A stretch of DNA of 64,000 nt from an uncultured Collinsella sp. (GTDB taxonomy: Bacteria > Actinomycetota > Coriobacteriia > Coriobacteriales > Coriobacteriaceae), in contig UQHO01000002.1 of NCBI GenBank assembly GCA_900540995.1, forward strand, positions 59,248-123,247, read 5' to 3'. This document shows positions 17,801 through 26,449 of the stretch, in pieces. The notes under the pieces were generated by a model. That model did not search any database and was not told the DNA's origin. It worked only from the letters and a program-made list of their open reading frames with translations. Position 1 is the first letter of the stretch; the number at the start of each line of letters is the position of its first letter. Made by a program: the position numbers and the translations under genes.

Positions 17801-20800
17801 GGCCGATGCCTCGGGCGCCGTGGTAAGCCGTGACAGCACCTATCACGTGGTGCCGACGTCTGACACGACGCTCCAAGCCGTGTTCTCGGCAAAACAATAC
17901 ACGGTGGACGTCTCGTGCGAAGAGAGCATGGGCTCGGTCGAGGGAGCGGGGACGTATGCCGCCGGACAGATCGCAACCGTGCGTGCGGTCGCCGCCGAGG
18001 ATACGGCTTTTGTGGGCTGGTTCCGTAACGGCACATGCGTGAGCTCCAAGAAAACCTATCGATTTACCGTGCGTGAGGATACGTCGCTCTATGCCGTCTT
18101 TGCGTCGGGTTCGTATGTCGTGCATACCGTTGCTTCGCCTGCCGAGGGTGGAGCCGTGAGCGGCTTTGGCGGCTATGAGTCCGGTGATCGCGCAACGCTT
18201 CGTGCGATCGCCAGCACCGGGTATTCGTTTGCGGGTTGGACGGACGACAAGGGCGAGACAGTCAGCGAGAACGCCGACTATACCGTTAAGGTCACGGGTG
18301 ATGCCACCTATACGGCGACCTTTACGCCCCAGTCCTACCAGGTCGTTTTGAGTGCGAGCGACGATGGCGTGGGCATCCTGAGCGGCGAGGGCTCCTATCA
18401 ATTCGGCGATACGGTCGAACTCAACGCTACGCCCATGGGGACCAAGCGTTTTGTTGGTTGGTATGTTCTGGACACCGAGGGCAACAAGTCGCTGCTGAGC
18501 TGCGACGCCCATTGCTGGGTTAAGCTCGACAAGGATATGGTCGAGGGACTCGAGGACGACACACTGGATATTCAGGCCGTGTTTGCCGATCCGTACGAGG
18601 TGACCGTTTCGGGCGAGGTCGTGGTGAAGGACAAGGCCTCGAGCAGGGGCTGCCGTGTTACGGGCAGCGGTAGCTTTGCCGTAGGCGATCAGGTGGAACT
18701 GACCGCTGTGGCCGGTATGGGCTATCGCTTTGTGGGCTGGAGCACCGATAAGGAGGGCACCTCGATTGTCGAGACCGCGACGACCCTCGATGTGACCGCC
18801 ACGCAAGACATAACGTACTACGCGCAGTTCGAATCCGATGGACAGGTGACCATTACCGTCACTGGCTCGTCCATCTTCCGCGGTACGGCCCTTCTGGTCG
18901 ACGGCATTCCTGCCGGCAGCAGGTCCTACGACAGGGGCGACATGTTTATGGCGATTGCGATCCCGTGGAAGAAGTACCACTTCTCGCATTGGGTCGACGA
19001 TGCGGGTGTTACGGTGAGCTACAGCGCTTTCTATATCGGTACCGCCAAGGAGAATAAGCAGCTTACGGCCGTGTTCTACGAGACGGGCTGCGATGTTCAG
19101 GTCGCTACGTATCCTAAGGATGCTGGCTTTTCGATGGTAGCGCTCGGTACGGGTGGCTCCTACCACTCCACGGCGATTATGTTTACCGTGCCGCATAAGG
19201 GTTGGAAGTTTAAATACTGGGTCGATGAGAACGGCATGCCCGTTGGCTTTACGCCGGTCATTAACCGCGTGGTGTTTGGCAACCGAACCTTTACGGCCGT
19301 TTATGAACGGGCGACGATGTCGGTTACGGCGGTTGATCCGCGTCAGGGCGGACACGTCGAGGGCTCCTCCGAGGACGAATCTCTGGGCTATGCCGTGACC
19401 AACGAAGTCGAGAACGGTGAGTCCACGACCCTGACTGCCGTTTCCGATGCGGGGTATGTGTTCGATGGGTGGTATGCGCGCAATGATGACGGGTCGTTGG
19501 GCGATGAGCCGCTGAGCACGGATGCTACCTGGACGTTTGTCCCCGAGGACAACATGACCGTCGAGGCGCGCTTTGCGGAGGCGCCTAAGTACAAGGTGAC
19601 GGCCCGAGCGGTCAACGGATCGGTTGATTCGGAGTCTGCTTTGGTCGCTACGGATGGTAAGGTGACGCTTTCGGCGACGCCCGATGAGGGCTGCTACCTG
19701 ACGCGCGTGACCGTTGCCGAAGAGGCAGGTGATGACGGTTCGGCCGGCAATGCCTATGACCTTGATATTTCTGACTATAAGGGTGGGGCGTACGAGGTCA
19801 CACTGAGTGGCGTGAGTGCTCCGCAAAAGGTCACGTTCGAGTTTGCGAAGGCAGCGGCTCCACAGGTCCTTGCGCAGCCGCAGGATGCGAGTGCTTACGA
19901 GGGCGATCCGGTCGAACTTTCGGTCGCCGCCGAGGCGGGGCGCAACGTTCGCGTCCATGCGGCCGTGTCATCTGGATCCGCTGCAGACGTCAAGCTGAGC
20001 TACCAGTGGTATCGCATGTCTGACGATGGTGGCAAGGCGGTGGCGCTGAAGGGCGAGACGGGGGAGGCCCTCTCGATTGCCCAGCTCGACAGCGAGAACG
20101 AGGGCGAGTACTTCTGCCGCATTACGCAGAGCTACCTGGGCACGGTGACAAAGACGGATACCGAACATGCGAAGGTATCCATCGTGCCCCGAGAAACGCT
20201 TGTGTTTAACGGGCGTGTGCTGCCGGTGGCGACCGCTCACGATGAGTACCGTGCAGAGATTGCAGGCGCTGCGGGCGGCAAGGCACCGTATGCGTATAAC
20301 TTGGATGATGTTGAGGTTCCTGAGGGCATGCAGCTGACGCTGGCAGATGACGGATCGGGCACCTTGGTGCTCTCGGGCGTGCCTGCGGCTACGGGTGTGT
20401 GTCGCTTCAAGATTAGGTGCACCGATGACCTGGGCGACAAGTGCGACGCACACTTCGCGCTGCTCGTGAAGGCGAAGGAAGCCCCGCTTGCATTTGAGGA
20501 CATGACCTTTACCTACAACGCGACGGCGCAGGCCCCGGAGCTTTCGGGCGTGCCCGAGGGCTGCGAGGACGATGTCAAACTGACCTATGTTGGCACGGGC
20601 GACACACATTACTCGTTGGATCAGGCGCCGGTGGATGCCGGCACGTATCGTGCGGTGGCGACGCTCGACGCCAAGGGATATGTCGGTAATGCCTCCTGTG
20701 ACTTCACGATCGAGAAGGCCCCGGTCGATATTTCGATCGAGACGTCTGATGTGACATACGATGGCGCACGACACGGTGCGGCGGTTGCGGTTGCCGGCCT

Positions 20801-23800
20801 TGATGCGTCTGCCTATTCCGTTGCCTATCGCGGTATAGATGGAACGTCCTATGGTCCGACGGCGCTGGAGCCGTGCGACAGTGGCAACTACCGCGTAACG
20901 GTTAAGGTGACTGACCCCAACTATCAGGGTAAAAAGTCCGCCGAGTTTTCGATTACAAAGGCAAGCCAGGTCATTACGGGAACGACGAGCTATTCGGGTG
21001 TTTACGGTGGAGACCCCATTGTGTTTAACAACGTTGCCCAAACTCCCGTGAGCTTTGAGTTGGTTGATTCCGATGACGATGCGAGCCCGGTTTCGATTAA
21101 GGGACGCTGCGCGACGGTGAAGGCTGCCGGTACGGCACGTGTTGTCGCCCATGCCAAGGCGTCTCGAAACTATCTTGCCGCCGAGGACGTCGAGTTGTCG
21201 GTTTCCGTTGCACCTGCCCAGTTGCTGGTGAAGGTCGACGATGCCGAGCGCTTTGAGGGCCAGGAAAATCCCGAGTTTACCTCCAGCTTGGTGAGCCGTT
21301 GCGACACCTCGGACGTTAAAGTTACGTACTTCTGCTCGGCGAATAAGAAATCGCCGGCGGGTGAGTACCAGATCGACGCGACGGTCGCCGATCCGAACTT
21401 TGATGTCGCGGTCAAGCCCGGAACGCTGACGGTGAAGAAGAAGCCCGAGCACTACAAGGTGACGGCGAAGGCAGTCAACGGTTCGGTCGACAATGCTTCG
21501 GTTTCGGTTGTTGAGGGCGGGGACGCGATCCTCTCGGCGACGCCCGACGAGGGCTGCTACCTCGAACGCGTGACGGTCGTGCAGGCCGGCTCGGATGCGA
21601 CCGTTGACCTCGACATTTCTGATTACAAGGGCGGGGCGTACGAGGTCACGCTGAGCGATGTTACCGCATCGCAGGAGGTCACGTTCGAGTTTGCGAAGGC
21701 GGACGCTCCGCGTGTGGTCGCGCAGCCGCAGGACGTGAGCGTCCATGGGGGCGATTCGGCCGTGCTCTCGGTTGCGGCCGAGGCAGGCAAGAACGTCGCT
21801 GACCACGCGGCCTCGTCCACGGGTTGCGCTGCCGAGGTTGAGCTTTCCTACCAGTGGTTCCGCATGGCGAATGGCAAGGCCGTGGCGCTCGATGGCGAGA
21901 CGGGGGAGACGCTCTCGCTCGCGGATCTCGATGACGAGAAAGCCGGCGAGTACTTCTGCCGCATCACTCAACGCTACCTTGGTACTGAGAAGCAAGCGGA
22001 CAGTGATTGTGCTTCCGTCTCCGTCGTTGCCTGGGACACCCTTGTGTTCAACGGCGACCTGCTACCGGCAGCGAGTGCGCACGGCACGTACATCGCCACG
22101 ATTGCCGGGGCCGTGGGCGGCAAGGCTCCGTACGAGTACGCATGGGATGAGACGAAGCTCCCCTACGGGCTCAAGCTTTCCCGTACACCGGGCGGTCTGA
22201 CGCTCTCGGGCATCCCGTCCAAGACGGGCGTTTCCGCCTTTGATATCACGTGCACGGATGCTCGTGGCGAGGTCGTGACTGCCTCCTTTGTTCTCGTCGT
22301 CCAGACAAAGCGCGTAAAGCTATCGTTCACGGATGACGACTTTACCTTTAATGGCGCGTCGCAGGCGCCCGAAGTTTCCGGTGCCCCTAAGGTCTGCAAG
22401 GGCGACCTTAGGGTCTGGTACTTCGGTACCGGAAGCACCCAATATTCCTCGACGGAGGCCCCGACCGATGCCGGCACGTACCGCGCTGTCGCCACGCTGC
22501 GCAGCCACGGCTACATCGGTGCCGCCGCCTGCCAGTTTGAGATCGCTCCGGCAAAGCTCAAGGTGAAGGTTGACGACGCCGAGCGCTTCGAGGGCGAGGC
22601 GAACCCAGCGTTTACCTCGAGCCTGGAGAGTGCGGTTGACACTTCGGGTGTGAAGGTCGAGTACTCCTGCGATGCCGATGAGGACTCTCCTGCTGGCGAG
22701 TACCAGATCGGCGCGACGGTCACCGACCCGAACTTCGATGTCGAGGTCGTGCCCGGAACGCTGACGGTGAAAAAGAAGCAGGAGCCCGTCAATCCCAACC
22801 CGGTGGTTCCGGATCCGGACAATCCGGACCCCGATCAGCCTGATCCGGATCCCAACCCCGACCCGGATCCCAACCCTGAACCTGATAATCCTGATCCGGG
22901 CCCCAAGCCGGATCCCGATAATCCCGACCCTGATAACCCCGAGCCCGATAACCCGGACAAGCCAGAGCGCTTTGAGGTGACGGCAGAGGCGGTCAACGGT
23001 TCGGTTGACAACGCTTCCGTCACCGTTGACGCGGGCGGAGATGTGACGCTCTCGGCGACGCCCGACGAGGGCTGCTACCTCGAGCGAGTGACGGTCACGG
23101 AAGCCGGCTCGGATACGCCCGTCGATCTCGACATCTCCGACTATAAGGGCGGAGCGTACGAGGTCACGCTGAGTGGCGTCACCGCTTCACAGGAGGTCAC
23201 GTTCGAGTTCGCGAAGGCGGACGCTCCGAAGGTGATCGCCCAGCCGCAGGATGCGAGCGCCCACGAGGGCGATGCTGTCGTGCTCTCGGTCGCCGCCGAG
23301 GCGGGTAAGGGCGTTGCCGACCACGCGTCCTCGTCCACGGGTTCCGCCGCCGATGTCGAACTGTCCTACCAGTGGTTCCACATGGTGGACGGCGAGGCCG
23401 TGGCGCTCGAGGGCGAAACGGGGGAGACGCTCCTCATTGAGAACCTCGATGACGATTGCGCTGGCGAGTATTTCTGCCGCATCACTCAGCGCTATCTCGG
23501 CACCGAGGCACAGGTGGACAGCGATCGTGCCGTCGTATCCGTTGTGCCTCGGGATGCCCTCGTGTTCAACGGCGGCCTGCTGCCGATCGCACGTGCGCAC
23601 GGCGCGTATCGCGCAACGATTTCGGGCGCCGCAGGTGGCGAAGCTCCGTATGGGTACACATGGGACGACGCGAAGCTCCCCGATGGGCTTAAGCTTTCCC
23701 GCACGTCGGGTGGCTTGACGCTCTCGGGAACTCCCTCCAAGGCGGGCGTTTCCACCTTCGACGTCACGTGCAAGGATGCTCAGGGCGAGACGGTGACCGC

Positions 23801-24713
23801 GCACTTTGTGCTGGTCGTCCAGGCGAAGCGGGTTGAGCTCGCGTTTGAGGGCGGTAACTTCGTCTACAGCGGTGATGCCCAAGCGCCCGAGGTCACGGGG
23901 GCTCCCGAGGCCTGCGAGGGTGATCTGAGGGTTAGGTATTACGGGACGGGTGGCACGCACTATTCGTCAAGTGAGGCCCCGACCGATGCCGGCACGTACC
24001 GCGCTGTAGCCACGCTGCGAAGCAACGGGTATATCGGCGCCGCCTCGCGCAAGTTCAAGATTACGCCGGCGAAGCTCATGGTGAAGGTTGACGACGCCGA
24101 GCGCTTCGAGGGGGAGGCGAACCCCGCGTTTACCTCGAGCCTGGAGAGCGCGGTCGATACCTCGGGCGTGAAGGTCGAATACTCCTGCGACGCCGATGAA
24201 AACTCCCCGGCAGGCGAGTACCAGATCGGGGCGACGGTCACCGATCCGAACTTCGATGTCGAGGTTGAGCCCGGTACGCTGACGGTGAAGAGGAAGCAGG
24301 AGCCCGCCAATCCCGACCCGGATAAACCCGATGGACCCGATCCGGACCAGCCGGACAAGCCCGAGCCCGACAAGCCGGAACCTGACCAGCCGGATAAGCC
24401 GGATCCGGATAACCCGGACAAGCCAGAGCCCGGTAAGCCGGACCCGGATAAGCCCGGGTCGCCCGATTCTGATCAGTCGGATTCTAAGGATCCGGCAAAA
24501 CCTGGTAGTTCGGATGATTCTGCGGCCGATAAGGCAAAGGCCGATGGCAAGGAAAGCTCCGACAAGAAGGATTCGTCCAAGTCGAGCGCTCAGCAGCTTG
24601 CCGACACGGGCGATCGCGCACCATTTGCCGTCGCCGTCGCCGTCGCTGCAGGCGCTGTTGCACTTATCGCGCTGGGGTTCGAGCTGCTGCGTCGCCGCCA
24701 TCCGGGCGCGTAG
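11865..24713 (+). CDS. Giant secreted cell-wall-anchored repeat protein (LRR, InlB-type and Ig-like/MBG repeats)
   Basis: 4282 residues. ATG 11865 has AAGG five bases before it. Order of parts: signal peptide 1-35 ending AYADDAS; acidic Ser/Asp-rich linker to about 130; two tandem BspA-type leucine-rich blocks (about 136-522 and 523-905) with GLHAFSGCSNL-like units; about 18 divergent InlB/Listeria-Bacteroides-type repeats (905-2575), each with an aromatic-x-Trp core such as FKGWY, FVGWF or FDGWY; then three large modules (from about 2578, 3197 and 3703), each with an InlB-like start, an Ig-like domain (YQWFRM, GEYFCRITQ), a putative Ig domain and MBG-type domains (DAGTYRAVATL, DDAERFEGEANP); Pro/Asp-rich spacers near 3643-3702 and 4146-4215; and LADTG at 4245-4249, a hydrophobic helix and RRRH, a sortase-type anchor. 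Likely an adhesin; the ligand is unknown. The leucine-rich blocks are AT-richer than the surroundings. Confidence 0.9.
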   Translation: MNRIAAALYRFLVVYLSVAMVVTSIPLAPSTAYADDASALAVENEAQETDSDSDTDAVDESSSSDESASSTTFDQTNNTQDDSSSAASDAPGTSLAQDLAGAATNSDTAKSLATTAEPSSDDSEVDPLVYEDPTVYEYAKLMPNGYVYPCDASGSVTVEIDGNDPHENSVDGKLVTNLIVDFGADRVPGYICEYSSNLRSVRFENSSISSIGLHAFSGCSNLADISFSGMTIGGIGTEAFSGCGSLTSLNINDVATIGSMGDAAFAWSGLRSTGLDKVVGLSSIPENAYNACSALTDTGLGGNTSITSIGVNAFKNCSRLATTGLENNTTIKTLREGCFSGTNMSGGLTLPLYSKIEELPSRAFYGSKLETVYLGCDHVVLINSTTFPKQNMTVMVPAKMVSQYASGRPKEVWESCNGSLPVPVGKMLQKITVSRDPDKMAYRQGDTISLEGMSVTFQYPHSTMDSDYEALIKDELGEYLTATPCDGDVFDESMDGEPIQLVYDDGYTRLVAYSKGNLQQAAYEYAKLMPNYYLYPCDVNGNLTVEIDGNNPRENSVDGRMVTNLIVDYGVDEVDAQLCADSTNLRSVRFENSSISKIGLHAFYNCPNLTDISLSGMTIGTIGKEAFYGCESLASLNISETTTIGSMGYAAFADSGLVSTGLDKVVGLTSIPDSAYEGCKALTDTGLDKNTSITSIGVCAFRFCSNLATTGLESNTTVETLGHTCFYGTDLNGGLTLPYNSKIEELPEKAFYSTNLETVFFGCNHAVLINTDTFPKRNMTVMVPAKMIPKYSKGEPKAVWERCNGCLPVPVGKVLENVEISCDPNNMTYEPGDTISLEGMSVELDYPHSVSIWDYEALIKEELGEYLTATPCDGDVFDESMGGQPVKLVYDDGYSHFETQTKGTLQLKKPEPTSFQISYAQTIDKGERKLMDGVELPDVSGATTIDAGAEVTLDAGALGMLNDNLTFKGWYDTESGKYISKETVYTFTPDKDLSLEARFKLKDYAVHVNDAQATDSSQDYAHLSVTAQNCYRNAGETVEVSAVTDNALFLGWYLSEGDDAYAVSDQLDFTYTVNEADATVSEDKSDSKIEITPRYCAPQASVVLSVDGVDENGQPLGQFLSTGLYGIGSRVTVVAVPLPGYVFDYATDALGNVVFTGDDGPSYTFVLEGNVQYTAHFREATGPDESLAALKAALIAAITAAAVLATMYGLGEIVDPIAADAVIEIGMADNIEDVAAVGTKVLKEIKDIIDDHKKPKPHGDHKIEIIATAQPEVGGVVTGGGIHYEGTVATLEAVANPGYRFVCWKENGVEVSTSPLKTMTITDLTPEVVKMTAVFEKKVEVTAVAEADGIQADFSTGCTASPVKQSITRGDQAMVTASEGPDYAFVGWFEDGVEVSPERTYIFKAEVDRHLVARFRKADKTILVNTDPFDSAEVLCDGLPVVDGKVRAKDGDILTFTVRPKVRPDNPEKTYRFVEWRETDAQGITIANKQEVCEYRVNGNARIEAVMDGRDTHTVRAEADPLEGGTVTLKRGETAGMVLEVPEGERVTAEATPSEGYIFDGWYLSNGGSDVTSTLVSSERSYSFEPITDCVIQAKFTRACKVDVVVEPAAAMAGKYLVHGEGYCMKGEPATLSIELTAEASKQFTFKGWYDAKTDLLLGTDPSYLEFYPEDVECTVRAVFEENTYTVEAKAKKTFVERGTVEIEGHPGASSVTCGCGDTVILKAKPNDGYRFDHWKDDSGEEYDTAELVVKVTKSDTYTAIFTDSKPEVMVTADSWLGGTVTCNGTVVKPTTDKFKLGETLTLTAKAHPGFLFWGWYVNGRLKSLKHETSLVAKARGKTGHCVITAAFVPIDTVCVPLADPAEGGTVKASRILADRGAEVALKATPNPGYVFTGWYTADGTFESADAEFTCHQERTHVHVARFMAKSYEVDATTVVDSGTGSLVESSVAGWVEGTGTVEAGHAATLTAHALSGYAFEYWADASGAVVSRDSTYHVVPTSDTTLQAVFSAKQYTVDVSCEESMGSVEGAGTYAAGQIATVRAVAAEDTAFVGWFRNGTCVSSKKTYRFTVREDTSLYAVFASGSYVVHTVASPAEGGAVSGFGGYESGDRATLRAIASTGYSFAGWTDDKGETVSENADYTVKVTGDATYTATFTPQSYQVVLSASDDGVGILSGEGSYQFGDTVELNATPMGTKRFVGWYVLDTEGNKSLLSCDAHCWVKLDKDMVEGLEDDTLDIQAVFADPYEVTVSGEVVVKDKASSRGCRVTGSGSFAVGDQVELTAVAGMGYRFVGWSTDKEGTSIVETATTLDVTATQDITYYAQFESDGQVTITVTGSSIFRGTALLVDGIPAGSRSYDRGDMFMAIAIPWKKYHFSHWVDDAGVTVSYSAFYIGTAKENKQLTAVFYETGCDVQVATYPKDAGFSMVALGTGGSYHSTAIMFTVPHKGWKFKYWVDENGMPVGFTPVINRVVFGNRTFTAVYERATMSVTAVDPRQGGHVEGSSEDESLGYAVTNEVENGESTTLTAVSDAGYVFDGWYARNDDGSLGDEPLSTDATWTFVPEDNMTVEARFAEAPKYKVTARAVNGSVDSESALVATDGKVTLSATPDEGCYLTRVTVAEEAGDDGSAGNAYDLDISDYKGGAYEVTLSGVSAPQKVTFEFAKAAAPQVLAQPQDASAYEGDPVELSVAAEAGRNVRVHAAVSSGSAADVKLSYQWYRMSDDGGKAVALKGETGEALSIAQLDSENEGEYFCRITQSYLGTVTKTDTEHAKVSIVPRETLVFNGRVLPVATAHDEYRAEIAGAAGGKAPYAYNLDDVEVPEGMQLTLADDGSGTLVLSGVPAATGVCRFKIRCTDDLGDKCDAHFALLVKAKEAPLAFEDMTFTYNATAQAPELSGVPEGCEDDVKLTYVGTGDTHYSLDQAPVDAGTYRAVATLDAKGYVGNASCDFTIEKAPVDISIETSDVTYDGARHGAAVAVAGLDASAYSVAYRGIDGTSYGPTALEPCDSGNYRVTVKVTDPNYQGKKSAEFSITKASQVITGTTSYSGVYGGDPIVFNNVAQTPVSFELVDSDDDASPVSIKGRCATVKAAGTARVVAHAKASRNYLAAEDVELSVSVAPAQLLVKVDDAERFEGQENPEFTSSLVSRCDTSDVKVTYFCSANKKSPAGEYQIDATVADPNFDVAVKPGTLTVKKKPEHYKVTAKAVNGSVDNASVSVVEGGDAILSATPDEGCYLERVTVVQAGSDATVDLDISDYKGGAYEVTLSDVTASQEVTFEFAKADAPRVVAQPQDVSVHGGDSAVLSVAAEAGKNVADHAASSTGCAAEVELSYQWFRMANGKAVALDGETGETLSLADLDDEKAGEYFCRITQRYLGTEKQADSDCASVSVVAWDTLVFNGDLLPAASAHGTYIATIAGAVGGKAPYEYAWDETKLPYGLKLSRTPGGLTLSGIPSKTGVSAFDITCTDARGEVVTASFVLVVQTKRVKLSFTDDDFTFNGASQAPEVSGAPKVCKGDLRVWYFGTGSTQYSSTEAPTDAGTYRAVATLRSHGYIGAAACQFEIAPAKLKVKVDDAERFEGEANPAFTSSLESAVDTSGVKVEYSCDADEDSPAGEYQIGATVTDPNFDVEVVPGTLTVKKKQEPVNPNPVVPDPDNPDPDQPDPDPNPDPDPNPEPDNPDPGPKPDPDNPDPDNPEPDNPDKPERFEVTAEAVNGSVDNASVTVDAGGDVTLSATPDEGCYLERVTVTEAGSDTPVDLDISDYKGGAYEVTLSGVTASQEVTFEFAKADAPKVIAQPQDASAHEGDAVVLSVAAEAGKGVADHASSSTGSAADVELSYQWFHMVDGEAVALEGETGETLLIENLDDDCAGEYFCRITQRYLGTEAQVDSDRAVVSVVPRDALVFNGGLLPIARAHGAYRATISGAAGGEAPYGYTWDDAKLPDGLKLSRTSGGLTLSGTPSKAGVSTFDVTCKDAQGETVTAHFVLVVQAKRVELAFEGGNFVYSGDAQAPEVTGAPEACEGDLRVRYYGTGGTHYSSSEAPTDAGTYRAVATLRSNGYIGAASRKFKITPAKLMVKVDDAERFEGEANPAFTSSLESAVDTSGVKVEYSCDADENSPAGEYQIGATVTDPNFDVEVEPGTLTVKRKQEPANPDPDKPDGPDPDQPDKPEPDKPEPDQPDKPDPDNPDKPEPGKPDPDKPGSPDSDQSDSKDPAKPGSSDDSAADKAKADGKESSDKKDSSKSSAQQLADTGDRAPFAVAVAVAAGAVALIALGFELLRRRHPGA
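12270..14580 (+). repeat. Tandem duplication of a 1161-bp leucine-rich block in the giant gene
   Basis: Two consecutive copies, starting at the codons for YEYAKLMPN (12270) and (13431), align from end to end. Each holds the YPCD start, the leucine-rich units, the MTVMVPAKM segment and a DTISLEGMSV bacterial Ig-like segment. Confidence 0.85.
14600..19590 (+). repeat. Array of about 18 divergent InlB-type repeats in the giant gene
   Basis: The recurring protein pattern is a beta-strand unit of about 70-100 residues ending in an aromatic-x-Trp core (GWY, GWF, GWS, HWV, YWV). Copies are divergent in DNA, so the array is old. An unusual Ala-rich hydrophobic stretch interrupts it near 15420-15490. 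Confidence 0.75.
21453..24303 (+). repeat. Recent duplication of a C-terminal module in the giant gene
   Basis: Segments 21453-22785 and 22971-24303 are offset by 1518 bp and encode closely similar modules of about 445 residues, separated by a Pro/Asp-rich spacer. The match is strong at DNA level over long runs, so this duplication is younger than the third, more diverged copy that starts near 19594. Confidence 0.8.
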
Positions 24714-24778
24714 TGCACTCGCTTGGCAGCCAGATTGACGCCCTGGCAGGATGTAGCCTGCTAAAGCGTTTATACTTG

Positions 24779-24812
24779 CGGGACGGGTATTTTGCCCGTC
24801 CCGTTTTTGTTT
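24779..24812 (+). terminator. Rho-independent terminator between the giant gene and brnQ
   Basis: A perfect 9-bp stem, CGGGACGGG (24779-24787) with CCCGTCCCG (24795-24803), 7-nt loop and TTTTTGTTT. It ends only about 20 bases before the brnQ start, so it could also act on brnQ mRNA if transcription begins upstream. Confidence 0.75.
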
Positions 24813-24831
24813 CGACCCGAAAGGTGTGCCT

Positions 24832-26190
24832 ATGGCCTCATCTGCACCGCGCGGTCTGCGCTCCGACCATGTCGTTACCGTCGGCATCGCTCTATTCTCG
24901 ATGCTCTTTGGCGCAGGCAACTTGATTATTCCGCCGCTGTTGGCGCTTCAGGCAGGTTCTGCCACGCCGGTCGCCATGCTCGGCTTTCTGATTGCCGCCA
25001 TCGGCCTGCCCGTCATGGGCTTTATCGCTGTGGCGCTTGCCGGTACGGCGCGTGAGCTTGCCGGTCGCGTGCACCCCAAGTTCGGTGAGTTCTTTGTCGC
25101 GGCGGTGTACCTGGCCATCGGTCCGTGCCTGGCAATTCCGCGTACGAGCTCTACGGCCTTCGAGATGCTGGTGCCGTTGCTGCCTGAGGATATCTCGCTT
25201 GGCACCGCGCGCTTGGTCTTCGCTGTCGCCTTCTTCGTGGTTGCGTTTGCCCTCACGCTGCGCCCCGGTGTCATCACGCGCGTGCTCGGCCGCATTACGG
25301 GCCCTGCGCTCATTGCGCTTATCGTGCTGGTCGTGGGTGCCGCCGTGATTTCGCCGCTGGGGCCGGCTGCCGCGCCGCAGGCTCCCTATGACGCTGGTGC
25401 TGCGGTCCAAGGTTTCTTGACCGGCTACCAGACTATGGACCTGCTCGCATCACTCGCCTTTGGCATCATCATCGCCGAGACCATTCACGAGCTGGGCGTG
25501 ACCGACGACAAGCGCGTGGCCTTCGAGATCTCGCGCTCCGGTGTGATCGCCGGCGTGCTCATGGCCATCATTTACTGCGGCTTGGCGCTTGCCGGCATGC
25601 AGCTCGGCACCGTGATGCCCGACGCTACCAACGGCGCGGCCATCCTTGCCCGCTCGGCCTCCATGCACTTTGGCCTTGCCGGCACGGTTGTGGTGTTTGC
25701 GATTTTCTTCCTCGCCTGCATGAACGTGTGCATTGGCCTCATCAGCTGCTGCTCGCGTTACTTCTGCGAGACGTATGTGGTCGAAGGGGGAGCGGAGGCT
25801 TCTGAGGAGGCCATGCGCCGCCCCTTCGCGATTCTCGCCTTTGTGTTCGCCGCGTTTTCGTGCGTGCTTTCCAACGTAGGCCTCGACGTGATCCTTATGT
25901 TCTCGGTGCCTATGCTCAACGCCCTGTATCCCGTTGCCATCGTGCTGGTGCTTTTGGGCCTGGCGCACGGCTTTTGTGACGCGCATCCGCAGGTGTGGGT
26001 TTGGGTTGGTGGCGTGGTCGCCGTGCAGAGCGTGATTACCTCGGTCCGCGATGCGTTCTTTGCGGGTGCCTGGCTGCCGTTCGATGCTTTGCCGCTGGCG
26101 GACATCGGTGCCGCATGGGCGCCGGTCGCCGTGGTGGCGTTTGCGATCGGCCTGGCCCACAGCCAGTTTGTCGCACATTCGAGGAGCTAG
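24832..26190 (+). CDS. brnQ: Branched-chain amino acid transport carrier BrnQ (LIVCS family)
   Basis: 452 residues, typical for this sodium- or proton-coupled importer of leucine, isoleucine and valine with about 12 membrane helices. The family start is visible as GIALFSMLFGAGNLIIPPLLALQAG (quoted in part: SMLFGAGNLIIPP), followed by AIGLPVMGFIAVALAGT; long hydrophobic segments continue throughout and GYQTMDLLASLAFG is a further signature. ATG 24832 follows GAAAGG by 7 bases; a GTG at 24826 in frame is too close to that site. It stands alone between a terminator and the tRNA promoter. Confidence 0.9.
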   Translation: MASSAPRGLRSDHVVTVGIALFSMLFGAGNLIIPPLLALQAGSATPVAMLGFLIAAIGLPVMGFIAVALAGTARELAGRVHPKFGEFFVAAVYLAIGPCLAIPRTSSTAFEMLVPLLPEDISLGTARLVFAVAFFVVAFALTLRPGVITRVLGRITGPALIALIVLVVGAAVISPLGPAAAPQAPYDAGAAVQGFLTGYQTMDLLASLAFGIIIAETIHELGVTDDKRVAFEISRSGVIAGVLMAIIYCGLALAGMQLGTVMPDATNGAAILARSASMHFGLAGTVVVFAIFFLACMNVCIGLISCCSRYFCETYVVEGGAEASEEAMRRPFAILAFVFAAFSCVLSNVGLDVILMFSVPMLNALYPVAIVLVLLGLAHGFCDAHPQVWVWVGGVVAVQSVITSVRDAFFAGAWLPFDALPLADIGAAWAPVAVVAFAIGLAHSQFVAHSRS

Positions 26191-26201
26191 GGTTTCTGCG
26201 C

Positions 26202-26230
26202 TTGCACAGGCGGGGAGTCTCCCCTATAAT
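26202..26230 (+). promoter_or_regulatory. Sigma-70-type promoter of the tRNA-Pro/tRNA-Gly unit
   Basis: TTGCAC at 26202-26207 and a perfect TATAAT at 26225-26230 are separated by exactly 17 bases. Transcription would start near 26237, 45 bases before tRNA-Pro. Confidence 0.8.
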
Positions 26231-26281
26231 TTCCTTCGCTTTGGGACACGCAAGGTTTAGACCTTAGCTGCTCAACACCTT

Positions 26282-26358
26282 CGGGACGTGGCGCAGTTTG
26301 GTAGCGCGCCTGCTTTGGGAGCAGGATGTCGCAGGTTCAAATCCTGTCGTCCCGACCA
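26282..26358 (+). tRNA. tRNA-Pro (anticodon TGG)
   Basis: 77 nt with encoded CCA. Acceptor CGGGACG pairs with CGTCCCG; the anticodon arm CCTGC-TTTGGGA-GCAGG has TGG in the loop; the T-arm carries GGTTCAAATCC. First of a two-tRNA transcript. Confidence 0.95.
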
Positions 26359-26364
26359 TATCTT

Positions 26365-26438
26365 GCGGGCGTAGTTCAATGGTAGAACCCCAGCCTTCCA
26401 AGCTGATGACGCGGGTTCGATTCCCGTCGCCCGCTCCA
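26365..26438 (+). tRNA. tRNA-Gly (anticodon TCC)
   Basis: 74 nt with encoded CCA. Acceptor GCGGGCG pairs with CGCCCGC; the anticodon loop CTTCCAA has TCC; the T-arm carries GGTTCGATTCC. It lies 6 bases after tRNA-Pro. Confidence 0.95.
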
Positions 26439-26449
26439 AAAGATAGCTT

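Noticed and set aside
17157..19958. A 933-codon open frame on the minus strand inside the giant gene
   Set aside because: Its composition is that of an antisense frame of the InlB-type repeats; no recognisable domain.
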